Assembly (NCBI GenBank): GCA_029821235.1
Contig: JALGTT010000107.1
Span: forward strand, 1-5,226
DNA: 5,226 bases
DNA from: Candidatus Hebobacteria bacterium
GTDB taxonomy: Bacteria; Armatimonadota; Hebobacteria; Hebobacterales; Hebobacteraceae
Direction of reading: 5' to 3'
The translations under genes and the position numbers were made by a program. Every line of letters begins with the position of its first letter. The stretch's first letter is position 1. The notes under the pieces were generated by a model, which was not told where the DNA came from, made no database searches, and saw only the letters and a program-made list of their open reading frames with translations. Shown here in pieces: positions 1-5,038 of this stretch.

Positions 1-267
1 GACCGGGTCCTTCACTGGTTGTTCGCCCGCGCCAGACGCAACGCGGAGATGGTCAACAAGTGGGGGATGGTGGGCCTGGTGGGGTTCGTGGCGATTCCGC
101 TGCCCGGCAGTGGAGCGGTCACGGGCTCCCTGGTGGCGATCCTGCTGGGGATCCGCAAGTGGCGGGCGATCTGCGCGCTGACGGCCGGCATCATCCTCTC
201 GGGGATCCTGATGACCCTCATCACCCATGGGGTGAAGGCGGGAGTGGAAGGAATCTTGGCGCGCTAG
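1..267 (+). CDS. Small multidrug-export-like membrane protein (COG2426 / PF06695 type), C-terminal part
   Basis: The frame is open from the first base, so the gene starts upstream of the window; 88 residues are visible before the TAG stop. An Arg-rich stretch (residues 9-20) is followed by a hydrophobic segment containing AIPLPGSGAVTG (residues 31-42), then SLVAILLGIRKWRA and a second long hydrophobic helix (about residues 58-74). The FVAIPLPGSGAxTG-type motif between membrane segments is the hallmark of the family called small multidrug export protein. That name rests on weak functional evidence, so transport activity is not established here. The protein should sit in the cytoplasmic membrane. 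It converges on the RNase HIII gene with only 32 bp between the two stop codons. A TTG at 19 exists inside the frame but has no reason to be the start, because the coding frame continues through it from the left edge. Family assignment is fairly sure; function is not. Confidence 0.75.
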   Translation, partial: DRVLHWLFARARRNAEMVNKWGMVGLVGFVAIPLPGSGAVTGSLVAILLGIRKWRAICALTAGIILSGILMTLITHGVKAGVEGILAR

Positions 268-274
268 CCTGTCT

Positions 275-287
275 GCCGCGTGGCGGC
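275..287. terminator. Weak hairpin between convergent genes
   Basis: GCCGC (275-279) and GCGGC (283-287) form a 5-bp stem with a 3-nt loop in the 32-bp gap between the stop codons of two convergent genes. A bidirectional terminator would be expected here. There is no T-run on either side, so it is not a classical intrinsic terminator. It is recorded only because of its position. Confidence 0.2.
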
Positions 288-299
288 TCCGCGCAAAGC

Positions 300-971
300 C
301 TATCCCAGCAGTTGCTTGGTGGTGCGGAAGTGCAGTTTCGCCACCTGCCCCAGAAGTTCCACGCCGCCCTCGGCCACCACTTTGCGCCCCGGCGCGATCA
401 CGTGGGTGGCCCCTCGGGGCAACTCGATGCCCACCCGCGCGGAGAGCCGCGCGAGCGCCCGCACGAAGCCCGCCCGCGCCAATACCGAGGCGGCGGCCAC
501 CGCCGGATCGGTCTCCGCCCTGGGCCGCTGCACCAGACGCACTTCCCGCCCCCGCTTCATCAGCGACCGCTCGAGGTAGCTCTCGTCGCCGAACTGATCC
601 GCGATTGCCAGGTCGCAGTCCACCCTGGCGAGCACGTTTTCCAGCGCGCGCGCGTGCGCCCAGGCGAGCAGCCGGTTCAGGTTACGCATCTTGGCGTGCA
701 ACTCGTTGTAGCGCGCTGGCGAGATCACCACCACCTCGAAGGCGGGACAGATCTGCTTCACCGCCTTTTCCAACTCCCACAGCCTGCGGGTGGAGGCAAT
801 CCTCTTGGTGTCCTTCACTCCCGCCTGGGGGAGCCGGGTGAGCGCCACCTCATCCGCAAAGGCGGCGGCCACCACCAGGGGGCCGAAGTAGTCCCCTTTT
901 CCGGCCTCGTCGGTGCCCACATGGGGAATAAGCAGATCGGCGTCGCACATGTCAGATTGCGCCCTCTCCAT
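300..971 (-). CDS. rnhC: Ribonuclease HIII, catalytic domain only
   Basis: Endonuclease expected to cut the RNA strand of RNA-DNA hybrids (R-loops, primer remnants) in the cytoplasm. The 223-residue product carries GTDEAGKGDYFGPLV (residues 19-33), which is diagnostic of type HIII; type HII has GRG in place of GKG. Likely metal-binding residues are D21, E22, D125 (in IADQFGDE) and D155 (in AETDPAVAAASVLAR). Family members are usually about 300 residues, with an N-terminal TBP-like substrate-binding domain. That domain is absent here: the catalytic motif begins at residue 19, an in-frame TAG lies upstream (1008-1010), and the neighbouring gene ends only 83 nt away. An alternative ATG at 950 would give 216 residues and has GGAGAGGG 11 nt upstream, a better ribosome site than that of the 971 ATG. 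No promoter-like sequence is visible in the gap, so it is probably co-transcribed with the ABC genes upstream. Identity is firm; the start is uncertain. Confidence 0.88.
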   Translation of the reverse strand: MERAQSDMCDADLLIPHVGTDEAGKGDYFGPLVVAAAFADEVALTRLPQAGVKDTKRIASTRRLWELEKAVKQICPAFEVVVISPARYNELHAKMRNLNRLLAWAHARALENVLARVDCDLAIADQFGDESYLERSLMKRGREVRLVQRPRAETDPAVAAASVLARAGFVRALARLSARVGIELPRGATHVIAPGRKVVAEGGVELLGQVAKLHFRTTKQLLG

Positions 972-1054
972 GCTTCGTGGATGCCTGGCTTCTGTGCCCG
1001 GGGCGGCCTAGAGCCGGGCGCGACAGGGCCGGAGGTTTCGGTCGCGGGAGCACG

Positions 1055-1957
1055 CTATCGGTGGATGGGATGCTTGTAGTTCGGGCAGGCCAGGTTCTCG
1101 CACACCGCGTCTTCGCTCTTCGCCACCGGCATGCCGCACACCGGGCAGACATCCCAGAACGGGTCGTTCGGATAGAGATAGGGTTTGAGGCCGCGCTGGT
1201 AGCGGTCTGTGTTCTCCTTCACGATGATGCGGCGATGGGTGTAGGGATCATCCCAGTGCGTGCGCCAGAAGTTCGTGTCCCGGTTCACCAGGAACTGGTG
1301 TTTCTCGTCATCCAGGTAGTGCTGCTTTGCGTAGGCGAGTCCGCGGGTAATCCCCTCCCGGTCCAGCAACTTCTCATAGGGCCGATAGCAGAAGCGGAAC
1401 ACATAGGCCGGCACCCCCGGCAACTGGGACGTCTGGTAGAACATCTCCCCGGCCCGCCGGAGTTCGTGGGCCCGGTCGTACAGAGTCCACGCCAACTCCC
1501 ATCTCATCTCCCAGGAGTCGGGGTTGACCTCCACCGCGTTCTCCAGGATCTCGATTCCCTTCTGGAGCCAGTAGTTCCGGTCTATGGCGGTCTTCGATTC
1601 CGCGTTGAGGTTGTAGGCGCAGTGCCATCCGTATACCTTCCACGCCAGCTCGAAGTGGGGGTCGAGTTGCACCACCGAATTCAGCAGTGGCAGCATCGCC
1701 CACCAGGCGCCGCCCTCCCAGACGCTGTCCACCTTCAGCCACAGGAGGTCCGCGGCCACCGAGCGGAACCCTCCCAGCGCGGCGATCACCGCCGGTGTGG
1801 GGCCGACGCTGATCAGGCTCGTTGAGCGCTGCTTCCTGGAGGGGTCGAACAACTCCGGGCGCGCCTTGTGAATGCGCTCCTGGAGGGGCACGGAGATCAA
1901 CAGCACCCCCGCGCAGAAGACCGTTACCCAGAAGTTGCGGACTCGTCGGGACCCCAT
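1055..1957 (-). CDS. Membrane-anchored TPR-like protein with C-terminal four-cysteine zinc knuckle
   Basis: A 300-residue protein of no family I can name. It has a basic N-terminus (RRVR) followed by one hydrophobic segment (about residues 9-23), which suggests a signal anchor. Next comes a conserved-looking block, AALGGFRSVAADLLWLKVD (59-77). Two helical TPR-like stretches follow, about 91-118 (LDPHFELAWKVYGW) and 130-162 (ILENAVEVNPDSWEMRWELA). The middle is rich in aromatic and charged residues. The C-terminus has CPVCGMP (C271, C274) and CENLACPNYK (C286, C291), a four-cysteine arrangement that could bind zinc. The ATG lies 5 nt after the permease stop, with only a weak GGCGG ribosome site, so translation is probably coupled to the permease. 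I infer an accessory or assembly factor for the ABC exporter. Which side of the membrane the TPR and cysteine parts occupy is not clear; the positive N-terminus argues for an outside C-terminus, while a reduced zinc site argues for the cytoplasm. Confidence 0.8.
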   Translation of the reverse strand: MGSRRVRNFWVTVFCAGVLLISVPLQERIHKARPELFDPSRKQRSTSLISVGPTPAVIAALGGFRSVAADLLWLKVDSVWEGGAWWAMLPLLNSVVQLDPHFELAWKVYGWHCAYNLNAESKTAIDRNYWLQKGIEILENAVEVNPDSWEMRWELAWTLYDRAHELRRAGEMFYQTSQLPGVPAYVFRFCYRPYEKLLDREGITRGLAYAKQHYLDDEKHQFLVNRDTNFWRTHWDDPYTHRRIIVKENTDRYQRGLKPYLYPNDPFWDVCPVCGMPVAKSEDAVCENLACPNYKHPIHR

Positions 1958-1962
1958 GCCGC

Positions 1963-2862
1963 CTATACCTGCCTGTCGTTGAAGAACACCGAGGCCACGA
2001 TCAGCACCACTCCGGTGTAGAGAATCCCCGACAGTACCGCGCTCACCGCCGCCGGCACCGGTATCGGCTGGAAATACGAGGCCTGGAAGCGGAAGTCGAA
2101 GTTCTCCAGGTGGGGAACCAGATGGTACATCACGAGCAGCAGCAGTTTGGCCGCTCCGGCCGCGTTCTCCGCCAGGTCGTGGATCTGGGACTGGAGGCTT
2201 CCCACCACCCAGATGATGAAGGCGCTGATCACGGTCATGGTGGTGGAGGAGACGGTGGAGATGAGCACGATCAGGGCGGTCAGCACCGCCAGCGCACAGT
2301 AACTCATGGCGGCGGCGAAGACCACCTGGCCGATGTTCGGATTGAAGGCCGAGTCCGGCAAGTCCTCTACCAGGCGGTCTTGCACCAGCAACACCCCCAC
2401 CAGCACGACGGTCATGATGGCGACCACCGCCGCCAAGACGATCAACGCGCCCAGGTACTTGCCCAGCACGAACTCGAACCGACGCACCGGCTTGGCCAGA
2501 ATTGCGTAGACGGTGCGGTTCTCGATCTCATTGGGGATGAGGAAGGCGGCCACGAAGATCGCCAGCAGAATCCCGAACACGGTGATCGCAGAAAGGCCTC
2601 CGTTGATGAGCATGCGCGCCTGCTCTTGGGGGCTCAGGTAGGAGAAGAAGGTCATGGATATGATGATGACGATCACCAGCGCGATTACCGCCCGGAGCAC
2701 ACGCCGGCGGCGGGCCTCCGCCACGGTGATCTTGGCAATCCGCCATACGGAGGGAACCGCGTGCCAGATCCCCGACAACCAGACTTTTCGGGTGACCACC
2801 GCGGCGGCCACGATCAAGGCCAGGCCCACGGCCAGGATAACTTTGGTGACGATCGGGTTCAC
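1963..2862 (-). CDS. ABC-2 type transporter permease
   Basis: Integral membrane subunit of an ABC exporter, 299 residues, presumably working as a dimer with the ATPase encoded just upstream. Hydrophobic segments lie at about 7-23, 57-73, 90-110, 136-160, 179-203, 208-222 and 273-293, with a weaker one near 238-250. The stretch LIPNEIENRTVYAILAKPVR (108-127), followed by a short helix, matches the cytoplasmic coupling region of ABC-2 permeases (ExExxTxxxLLAxPVxR type). The usual start of such proteins resembles WRIAKITVAEARRRRVL (40-56); here it is preceded by an extra hydrophobic segment of about 17 residues. The start is GTG and overlaps the ATPase stop as GTGA; AGGGAGGAAG just upstream is a strong ribosome site. 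The substrate cannot be read from the sequence. Long opposite-strand readings rich in His, Asp and Gly are artefacts of these membrane codons. Confidence 0.9.
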   Translation of the reverse strand: MNPIVTKVILAVGLALIVAAAVVTRKVWLSGIWHAVPSVWRIAKITVAEARRRRVLRAVIALVIVIIISMTFFSYLSPQEQARMLINGGLSAITVFGILLAIFVAAFLIPNEIENRTVYAILAKPVRRFEFVLGKYLGALIVLAAVVAIMTVVLVGVLLVQDRLVEDLPDSAFNPNIGQVVFAAAMSYCALAVLTALIVLISTVSSTTMTVISAFIIWVVGSLQSQIHDLAENAAGAAKLLLLVMYHLVPHLENFDFRFQASYFQPIPVPAAVSAVLSGILYTGVVLIVASVFFNDRQV

Positions 2863-3797
2863 TGCGCTTCCTCCCTGATCGCTTTCACGAAGATATCTTG
2901 CAGGCTGGGCCTCGGCCGGCTCACCTCTACGATCTCACCGCCGCCCTCGTGAATCACCTGGAGCACCTGCCACAAGTCCTTCTCGCCGACATGGTCCAGG
3001 CGTACCGTGTCGGTGGTAACTTCCCGCACTGTGGGGAGAGCGGACAGCCGCCCCGCGAGGTCGCCGGTCAGTCCGGTGGCGGTCACCACCGTTTCCTCCG
3101 GCTCTCCCGCCAACTCGCTGAGCGTCCCCTCTGCCACCAGGCGGCCCCGGTACATGATGCCCACCCGGTCGCACACCTCCTCCACCTCGGCCAGGAAGTG
3201 CGAGCAGAGGAGGATGGTCTTCCCTCGCCTCTTCATCTCCTGGATGAGAAGGGTCATCTGGTGTCGCCCCGCCGGGTCCAGCCCGGAGGTGGGCTCGTCG
3301 AGGATGAGCAACTCGGGGTCATTCACCAGCGCCTGCGCCAGCGCGATCCGCTGTCTCATTCCCTTGGAGCACTCGCGGAAGGGGACCTTCCGGTTCGCCT
3401 GCATCCCCACCAGGGTGAGCAACTCGTCCACCAGTTCCCGGCGACGCGCCTTCGAGTAGCCGAAGAGGCTGGCGTAGAAGTCGAGCAGTTCCTCCCCACT
3501 GAAGCAGTCGTAAAGATAGGCGTCCTCCGGCAGGAAGCCGATTCGCTCCCGCACGGAGAGGTCGGCGATGTCCTTGCCGAAGATGGTGGCCGATCCGGCG
3601 GTGGGAAAGATCAACCCCAGCAGGATCTTGAGGGTGGTGGTCTTGCCGGAGCCGTTGGGGCCCACAATGGAGTAGGTCTCCCCCTGGCGCACCGTCAGGT
3701 TCAAGTTGTCCACCGCCCTCACCCCGGCCGGGGTGAACAAGGAGCGGTAGACCTTCGTCAACCCCTCGATCTCAAGTACCGCATCTGCACTAGCCAA
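2859..3797 (-). CDS. ABC transporter ATP-binding protein (ABC-2 / CcmA-type exporter)
   Basis: ATPase subunit that powers the permease encoded next to it. With the TTG start the product has 312 residues. Walker A is GPNGSGKTT (46-54), the Q-loop region is IGFLPEDAYLYD (86-97, with Glu where many ABC proteins have Gln, as is common in this exporter group), the signature is CSKGMRQRIALAQAL (143-157), Walker B is LLILDEPT (163-170), the D-loop is SGLDP (171-175) and the switch histidine is H200 (LLCSH). Residues about 233-312 form the extra C-terminal domain of this subfamily, ending in SLQDIFVKAIRE. All catalytic residues are intact. TTG is chosen because AGGAGGG sits 6 nt upstream and homology begins at VLEIEGLTKVY. 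An ATG at 3860 would add 21 residues but has no usable spacing to a ribosome site, and starts further upstream precede the predicted transcription start near 3905. First gene of the minus-strand operon. Confidence 0.92.
   Translation of the reverse strand: MASADAVLEIEGLTKVYRSLFTPAGVRAVDNLNLTVRQGETYSIVGPNGSGKTTTLKILLGLIFPTAGSATIFGKDIADLSVRERIGFLPEDAYLYDCFSGEELLDFYASLFGYSKARRRELVDELLTLVGMQANRKVPFRECSKGMRQRIALAQALVNDPELLILDEPTSGLDPAGRHQMTLLIQEMKRRGKTILLCSHFLAEVEEVCDRVGIMYRGRLVAEGTLSELAGEPEETVVTATGLTGDLAGRLSALPTVREVTTDTVRLDHVGEKDLWQVLQVIHEGGGEIVEVSRPRPSLQDIFVKAIREEAQ
2867..2876 (-). promoter_or_regulatory. Ribosome binding site fixing the permease GTG start
   Basis: On the minus strand AGGGAGGAAG lies inside the last codons of the ATPase gene. 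Its GGGAGG core is 7 nt from the GTG at 2862-2860. This supports GTG as the start and shows that the two genes are translationally coupled. Confidence 0.75.
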
Positions 3798-3803
3798 GCC
3801 AGT

Positions 3804-3810
3804 CCCTCCT
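3804..3810 (-). promoter_or_regulatory. Ribosome binding site fixing the ATPase TTG start
   Basis: AGGAGGG on the minus strand, 6 nt before the TTG at 3797-3795. It is the only well-spaced strong ribosome site in the 5' part of this reading frame and decides the start in favour of an unusual TTG codon. Confidence 0.75.
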
Positions 3811-3831
3811 GGCGGGGAATCAGCGGGAGAC

Positions 3832-3848
3832 GGCGGCCGGAAGCCGCT
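3832..3848 (-). other. Hairpin in the 5' leader of the ABC operon
   Basis: GCGGC (3833-3837) and GCCGC (3843-3847) enclose a 5-nt loop, with a possible G-T closing pair at 3832/3848. A competing outer stem is ACGGCG (3830-3835) with CGCCGT (3849-3854). The structure lies about 22 nt upstream of the ATPase ribosome site, inside the predicted 108-nt leader. It may be chance in GC-rich DNA; no known riboswitch class is recognisable. Confidence 0.3.
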
Positions 3849-3911
3849 CGCCGTGCGCATTCCCTGGCAAAGTGGTGAGCGGGGACGCGCGACCTCCCGC
3901 TCCTCCCTCGC

Positions 3912-3941
3912 AGTATACCCAGGGGGAACAGGCGCTGTCAA
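3912..3941 (-). promoter_or_regulatory. Sigma-70-type promoter of the ABC-TPR-rnhC operon
   Basis: On the minus strand a perfect -35 box TTGACA (3941-3936) is followed after 18 bp by TATACT (3917-3912), five of six matches to the -10 consensus. Transcription should start near 3905, leaving a leader of about 108 nt before the TTG start of the ATPase. It lies back to back with the rpsF promoter. Both boxes stand out as AT-rich islands in GC-rich DNA. Confidence 0.7.
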
Positions 3942-3952
3942 CCAATCGGCGC

Positions 3953-3981
3953 TTGCGGTCGGGGGCGGGGTCTGGTATAAT
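3953..3981 (+). promoter_or_regulatory. Extended -10 promoter of the rpsF-ssb operon
   Basis: A perfect -10 TATAAT (3976-3981) is preceded by TGG (3973-3975), giving the extended -10 form TGnTATAAT. A weak -35 TTGCGG (3953-3958) lies 17 bp upstream. A poor -35 paired with an extended -10 is a known compensating arrangement. The predicted transcription start is about 3988, giving a leader of about 175 nt before rpsF. Confidence 0.75.
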
Positions 3982-3988
3982 GCCCCCG
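3960..3988. repeat. Perfect 7-bp inverted repeat bracketing the rpsF -10 box
   Basis: CGGGGGC (3960-3966) and GCCCCCG (3982-3988) are perfect reverse complements separated by 15 bp that contain the extended -10 element. One arm is in the promoter spacer and the other reaches the expected transcription start. This is a plausible place for a dimeric regulator to bind, but G/C runs are common in this DNA and no known operator is recognised. Confidence 0.4.
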
Positions 3989-3992
3989 TTGT

Positions 3993-4017
3993 CGCGGCCC
4001 GCTGCACGGGGGCCGCG
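3993..4017 (+). promoter_or_regulatory. Strong GC hairpin at the 5' end of the rpsF leader
   Basis: CGCGGCCC (3993-4000) pairs perfectly with GGGCCGCG (4010-4017), an 8-bp all-GC stem with a 9-nt loop. It begins about 5 nt after the predicted transcription start. It is not followed by a T-run, so it is more likely a stabilising or regulatory 5' structure than a terminator. Confidence 0.45.
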
Positions 4018-4023
4018 TCGTCG

Positions 4024-4091
4024 CCCGCGGAAGGTGTGTACGCGGGTCGGCCTTCCTGCTCCGCACGGGGCCGTACAAGTCCATAGGAAGG
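4024..4091 (+). promoter_or_regulatory. Leader segment with alternative GGAAGG/CCTTCC pairings
   Basis: CCCGCG (4024-4029) can pair with CGCGGG (4041-4046), with an 11-nt loop. Part of that loop, GGAAGG (4029-4034), is complementary to CCTTCC (4051-4056). A second GGAAGG (4086-4091), part of a ribosome-site-like AGGAAGGAG, is complementary to the same CCTTCC. The segment could therefore fold in mutually exclusive ways, or as a pseudoknot in its first half. I infer possible translational control of the rpsF operon; it matches no riboswitch I recognise. Confidence 0.35.
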
Positions 4092-4112
4092 AGTGCTCCC
4101 ACGCTGCCGTCT

Positions 4113-4134
4113 GCGGCCCGTTCGGCCTGGCCGC
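4113..4134 (+). promoter_or_regulatory. Hairpin before rpsF, candidate autoregulatory element
   Basis: GCGGCC (4113-4118) pairs perfectly with GGCCGC (4129-4134), with a 10-nt loop; an inner alternative pairs 4115-4118 with 4124-4127. It ends 30 nt before the preferred rpsF start. The S6:S18 complex is known to bind structured rpsF leaders carrying an exposed CCG in several bacteria, and a CCG lies at 4118-4120 here. The match is suggestive only; I could not fit the full published motif. Confidence 0.35.
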
Positions 4135-4164
4135 GCCGGGGGCTCCCATGGTGAGATGAGAGGA

Positions 4165-4464
4165 ATGCACAGGGATTACGAGATCATGTTCATCGTCGAG
4201 CCCACGCTCTCCGACGAGGAGATCGCGGCCACTCAGGAGCGGCTCAGCGCACTCATCCAACGGCAGGGCGGGGAAGTGAAGAAGATCGCCCCGTGGGAGA
4301 GGCGGCGGCTCGCTTACGAGATCAAGGGGCGGCGCGATGGGATCTATATTCTCGCGGAGGTGCGCGCGGAGCCGGAGGCGGTGAAGGAGATCGAGCGCCA
4401 GTTGCAGGTCTCGGAAGCCGTGTTGCGGCACCTGGTGGTCAGGTTGGACGAGAGGGAGGAGTGA
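4165..4464 (+). CDS. rpsF: 30S ribosomal protein S6
   Basis: Small-subunit protein that binds 16S rRNA together with S18 in the platform. The 99-residue product begins MHRDYEIMFIVEPTLSDEEI, the usual S6 first strand and helix, continues with IAPWERRRLAYEIKGRRDGIYIL (41-63), the conserved strand pair, and ends with a C-terminal helix and RHLVVRLDEREE. The length suits the family. The start is uncertain. ATG 4165 fits the family best, but its purine run GAGAGGA abuts the codon. ATG 4156 would add three residues, with GGTGAG directly upstream. GTG 4093, in frame and next to AGGAAGGA, would add a 24-residue Arg-rich extension that is unlike known S6. First gene of the operon with ssb and probably rpsR; likely autoregulated through its leader. 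Confidence 0.93.
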   Translation: MHRDYEIMFIVEPTLSDEEIAATQERLSALIQRQGGEVKKIAPWERRRLAYEIKGRRDGIYILAEVRAEPEAVKEIERQLQVSEAVLRHLVVRLDEREE

Positions 4465-4517
4465 TGCGTGGCTTCCTGCGCCGAGCGGGCGCCGCGCTTC
4501 CTCGGGTTGACGGCTGA
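4464..4517 (+). CDS. Possible 17-codon mini-ORF coupled to the rpsF stop
   Basis: The rpsF stop overlaps an ATG as TGATG, and this ATG opens a frame encoding MRGFLRRAGAALPRVDG before TGA. GGAGG (4455-4459) lies 4 nt upstream of the ATG, so ribosomes ending rpsF could restart here. The peptide is basic and resembles nothing I know. The ribosome-site-like purines also encode the Glu/Arg tail of S6, so the arrangement may be a coincidence. The same stretch holds a GCGCC/GGCGC hairpin (4478-4482 with 4488-4492) without a T-run. The rest of the rpsF-ssb gap shows nothing else. Confidence 0.2.
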   Translation: MRGFLRRAGAALPRVDG

Positions 4518-4570
4518 AGGCTCACGCGGCCCGCGATGCACACGTGGGGGCCGCCGAAAGGGCAAGGGCA

Positions 4571-4996
4571 ATGTATAACCGGATCATCCTGGTGGGCCGG
4601 CTGACCGCGGACCCCGAGTTGCGCTATACGCCGAACGGGGTTCCGGTGGCCACGTTTCGACTGGCTGTGGACCGGGCGCGCCCCCGCGAGGGCGGTGAGC
4701 AGCAGACGGACTTCATCAACATCGTGGCCTGGCGTCAGCAGGCGGAGTTCTCCGCCAACTACCTCACCAAGGGAAGACTGGTCCTGGTGGAGGGCCGGCT
4801 CCAGATCAGACAGTGGACTACTCCCGAGGGAATGAAGAGATATGCCGCGGAGGTGGTCGCCTTCATGGTGCGGGGCCTCGACCGGAGGAGAGAAGAGGCG
4901 CCCGAGGTGCCAGAGGCGGTCCCCGAGCCCGCCGCCCAGGAAGAGACGCCCGCGGAGGAGGTTTCCGACGCGGCCGGCCCCTGGGACGATCAGTGA
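4571..4996 (+). CDS. ssb: Single-stranded DNA-binding protein
   Basis: Binds and protects single-stranded DNA in replication, repair and recombination; bacterial SSBs normally act as OB-fold tetramers. The 141-residue product starts MYNRIILVGRLTADPELRYT (1-20), followed by GVPVATFRLAVDR (23-35), TDFINIVAWRQQAE (46-59) and LTKGRLVLVEGRLQIRQW (65-82), the typical OB-fold strands with the conserved aromatic residues. Residues about 105-141 form a disordered Pro/Glu/Ala-rich tail. The tail ends in AAGPWDDQ instead of the usual DDxPF partner-binding tip. The tip is therefore acidic and has an aromatic residue, but lacks the terminal Pro-Phe. The ATG is chosen because AAAGGG (4557-4562) lies 8 nt upstream and the fold begins at once; GTG 4544 would add nine residues without support. 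It lies between rpsF and the presumed rpsR, the conserved order in many bacteria. Confidence 0.95.
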   Translation: MYNRIILVGRLTADPELRYTPNGVPVATFRLAVDRARPREGGEQQTDFINIVAWRQQAEFSANYLTKGRLVLVEGRLQIRQWTTPEGMKRYAAEVVAFMVRGLDRRREEAPEVPEAVPEPAAQEETPAEEVSDAAGPWDDQ

Positions 4997-5038
4997 GTGT
5001 TGCCGACAGGCATTGAGAGGGATTGAAGGAAGGTTGCG

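Noticed and set aside
1027..1043. Hairpin between the TPR gene and rnhC
   Set aside because: Only a 5-bp stem with one G-T pair and no T-run; not distinguishable from chance in GC-rich DNA.
60..1079. Long plus-strand reading frame of 339 codons
   Set aside because: It lies across two well-supported genes in other frames (membrane protein and RNase HIII); its Gly/His/Pro/Arg-rich product is a typical GC-rich shadow with no recognisable domain.
977..1825. Plus-strand reading frame of 282 codons
   Set aside because: Antisense to the TPR/zinc-knuckle gene, which has coherent domain structure and operon spacing; the antisense product shows neither.
1822..2952. Plus-strand reading frame of 376 codons rich in His, Asp, Gly and Gln
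   Set aside because: It is antisense to the permease; the His/Asp/Gln runs are the reverse reading of hydrophobic membrane-segment codons. No ribosome site or domain supports it.
2898..3878. Plus-strand reading frame of 326 codons
   Set aside because: Antisense to the ABC ATPase, whose Walker, signature and switch motifs are all intact.
3820..4431. Minus-strand reading frame of 203 codons across the promoter region and rpsF
   Set aside because: It runs antisense through S6 and through both predicted promoters; composition is that of a shadow frame.
4507..4540. TTGACG as a possible -35 box of an internal ssb promoter
   Set aside because: No AT-rich -10 lies at 15-19 bp; the only candidate, GATGCA at 4535-4540, is 22 bp away.
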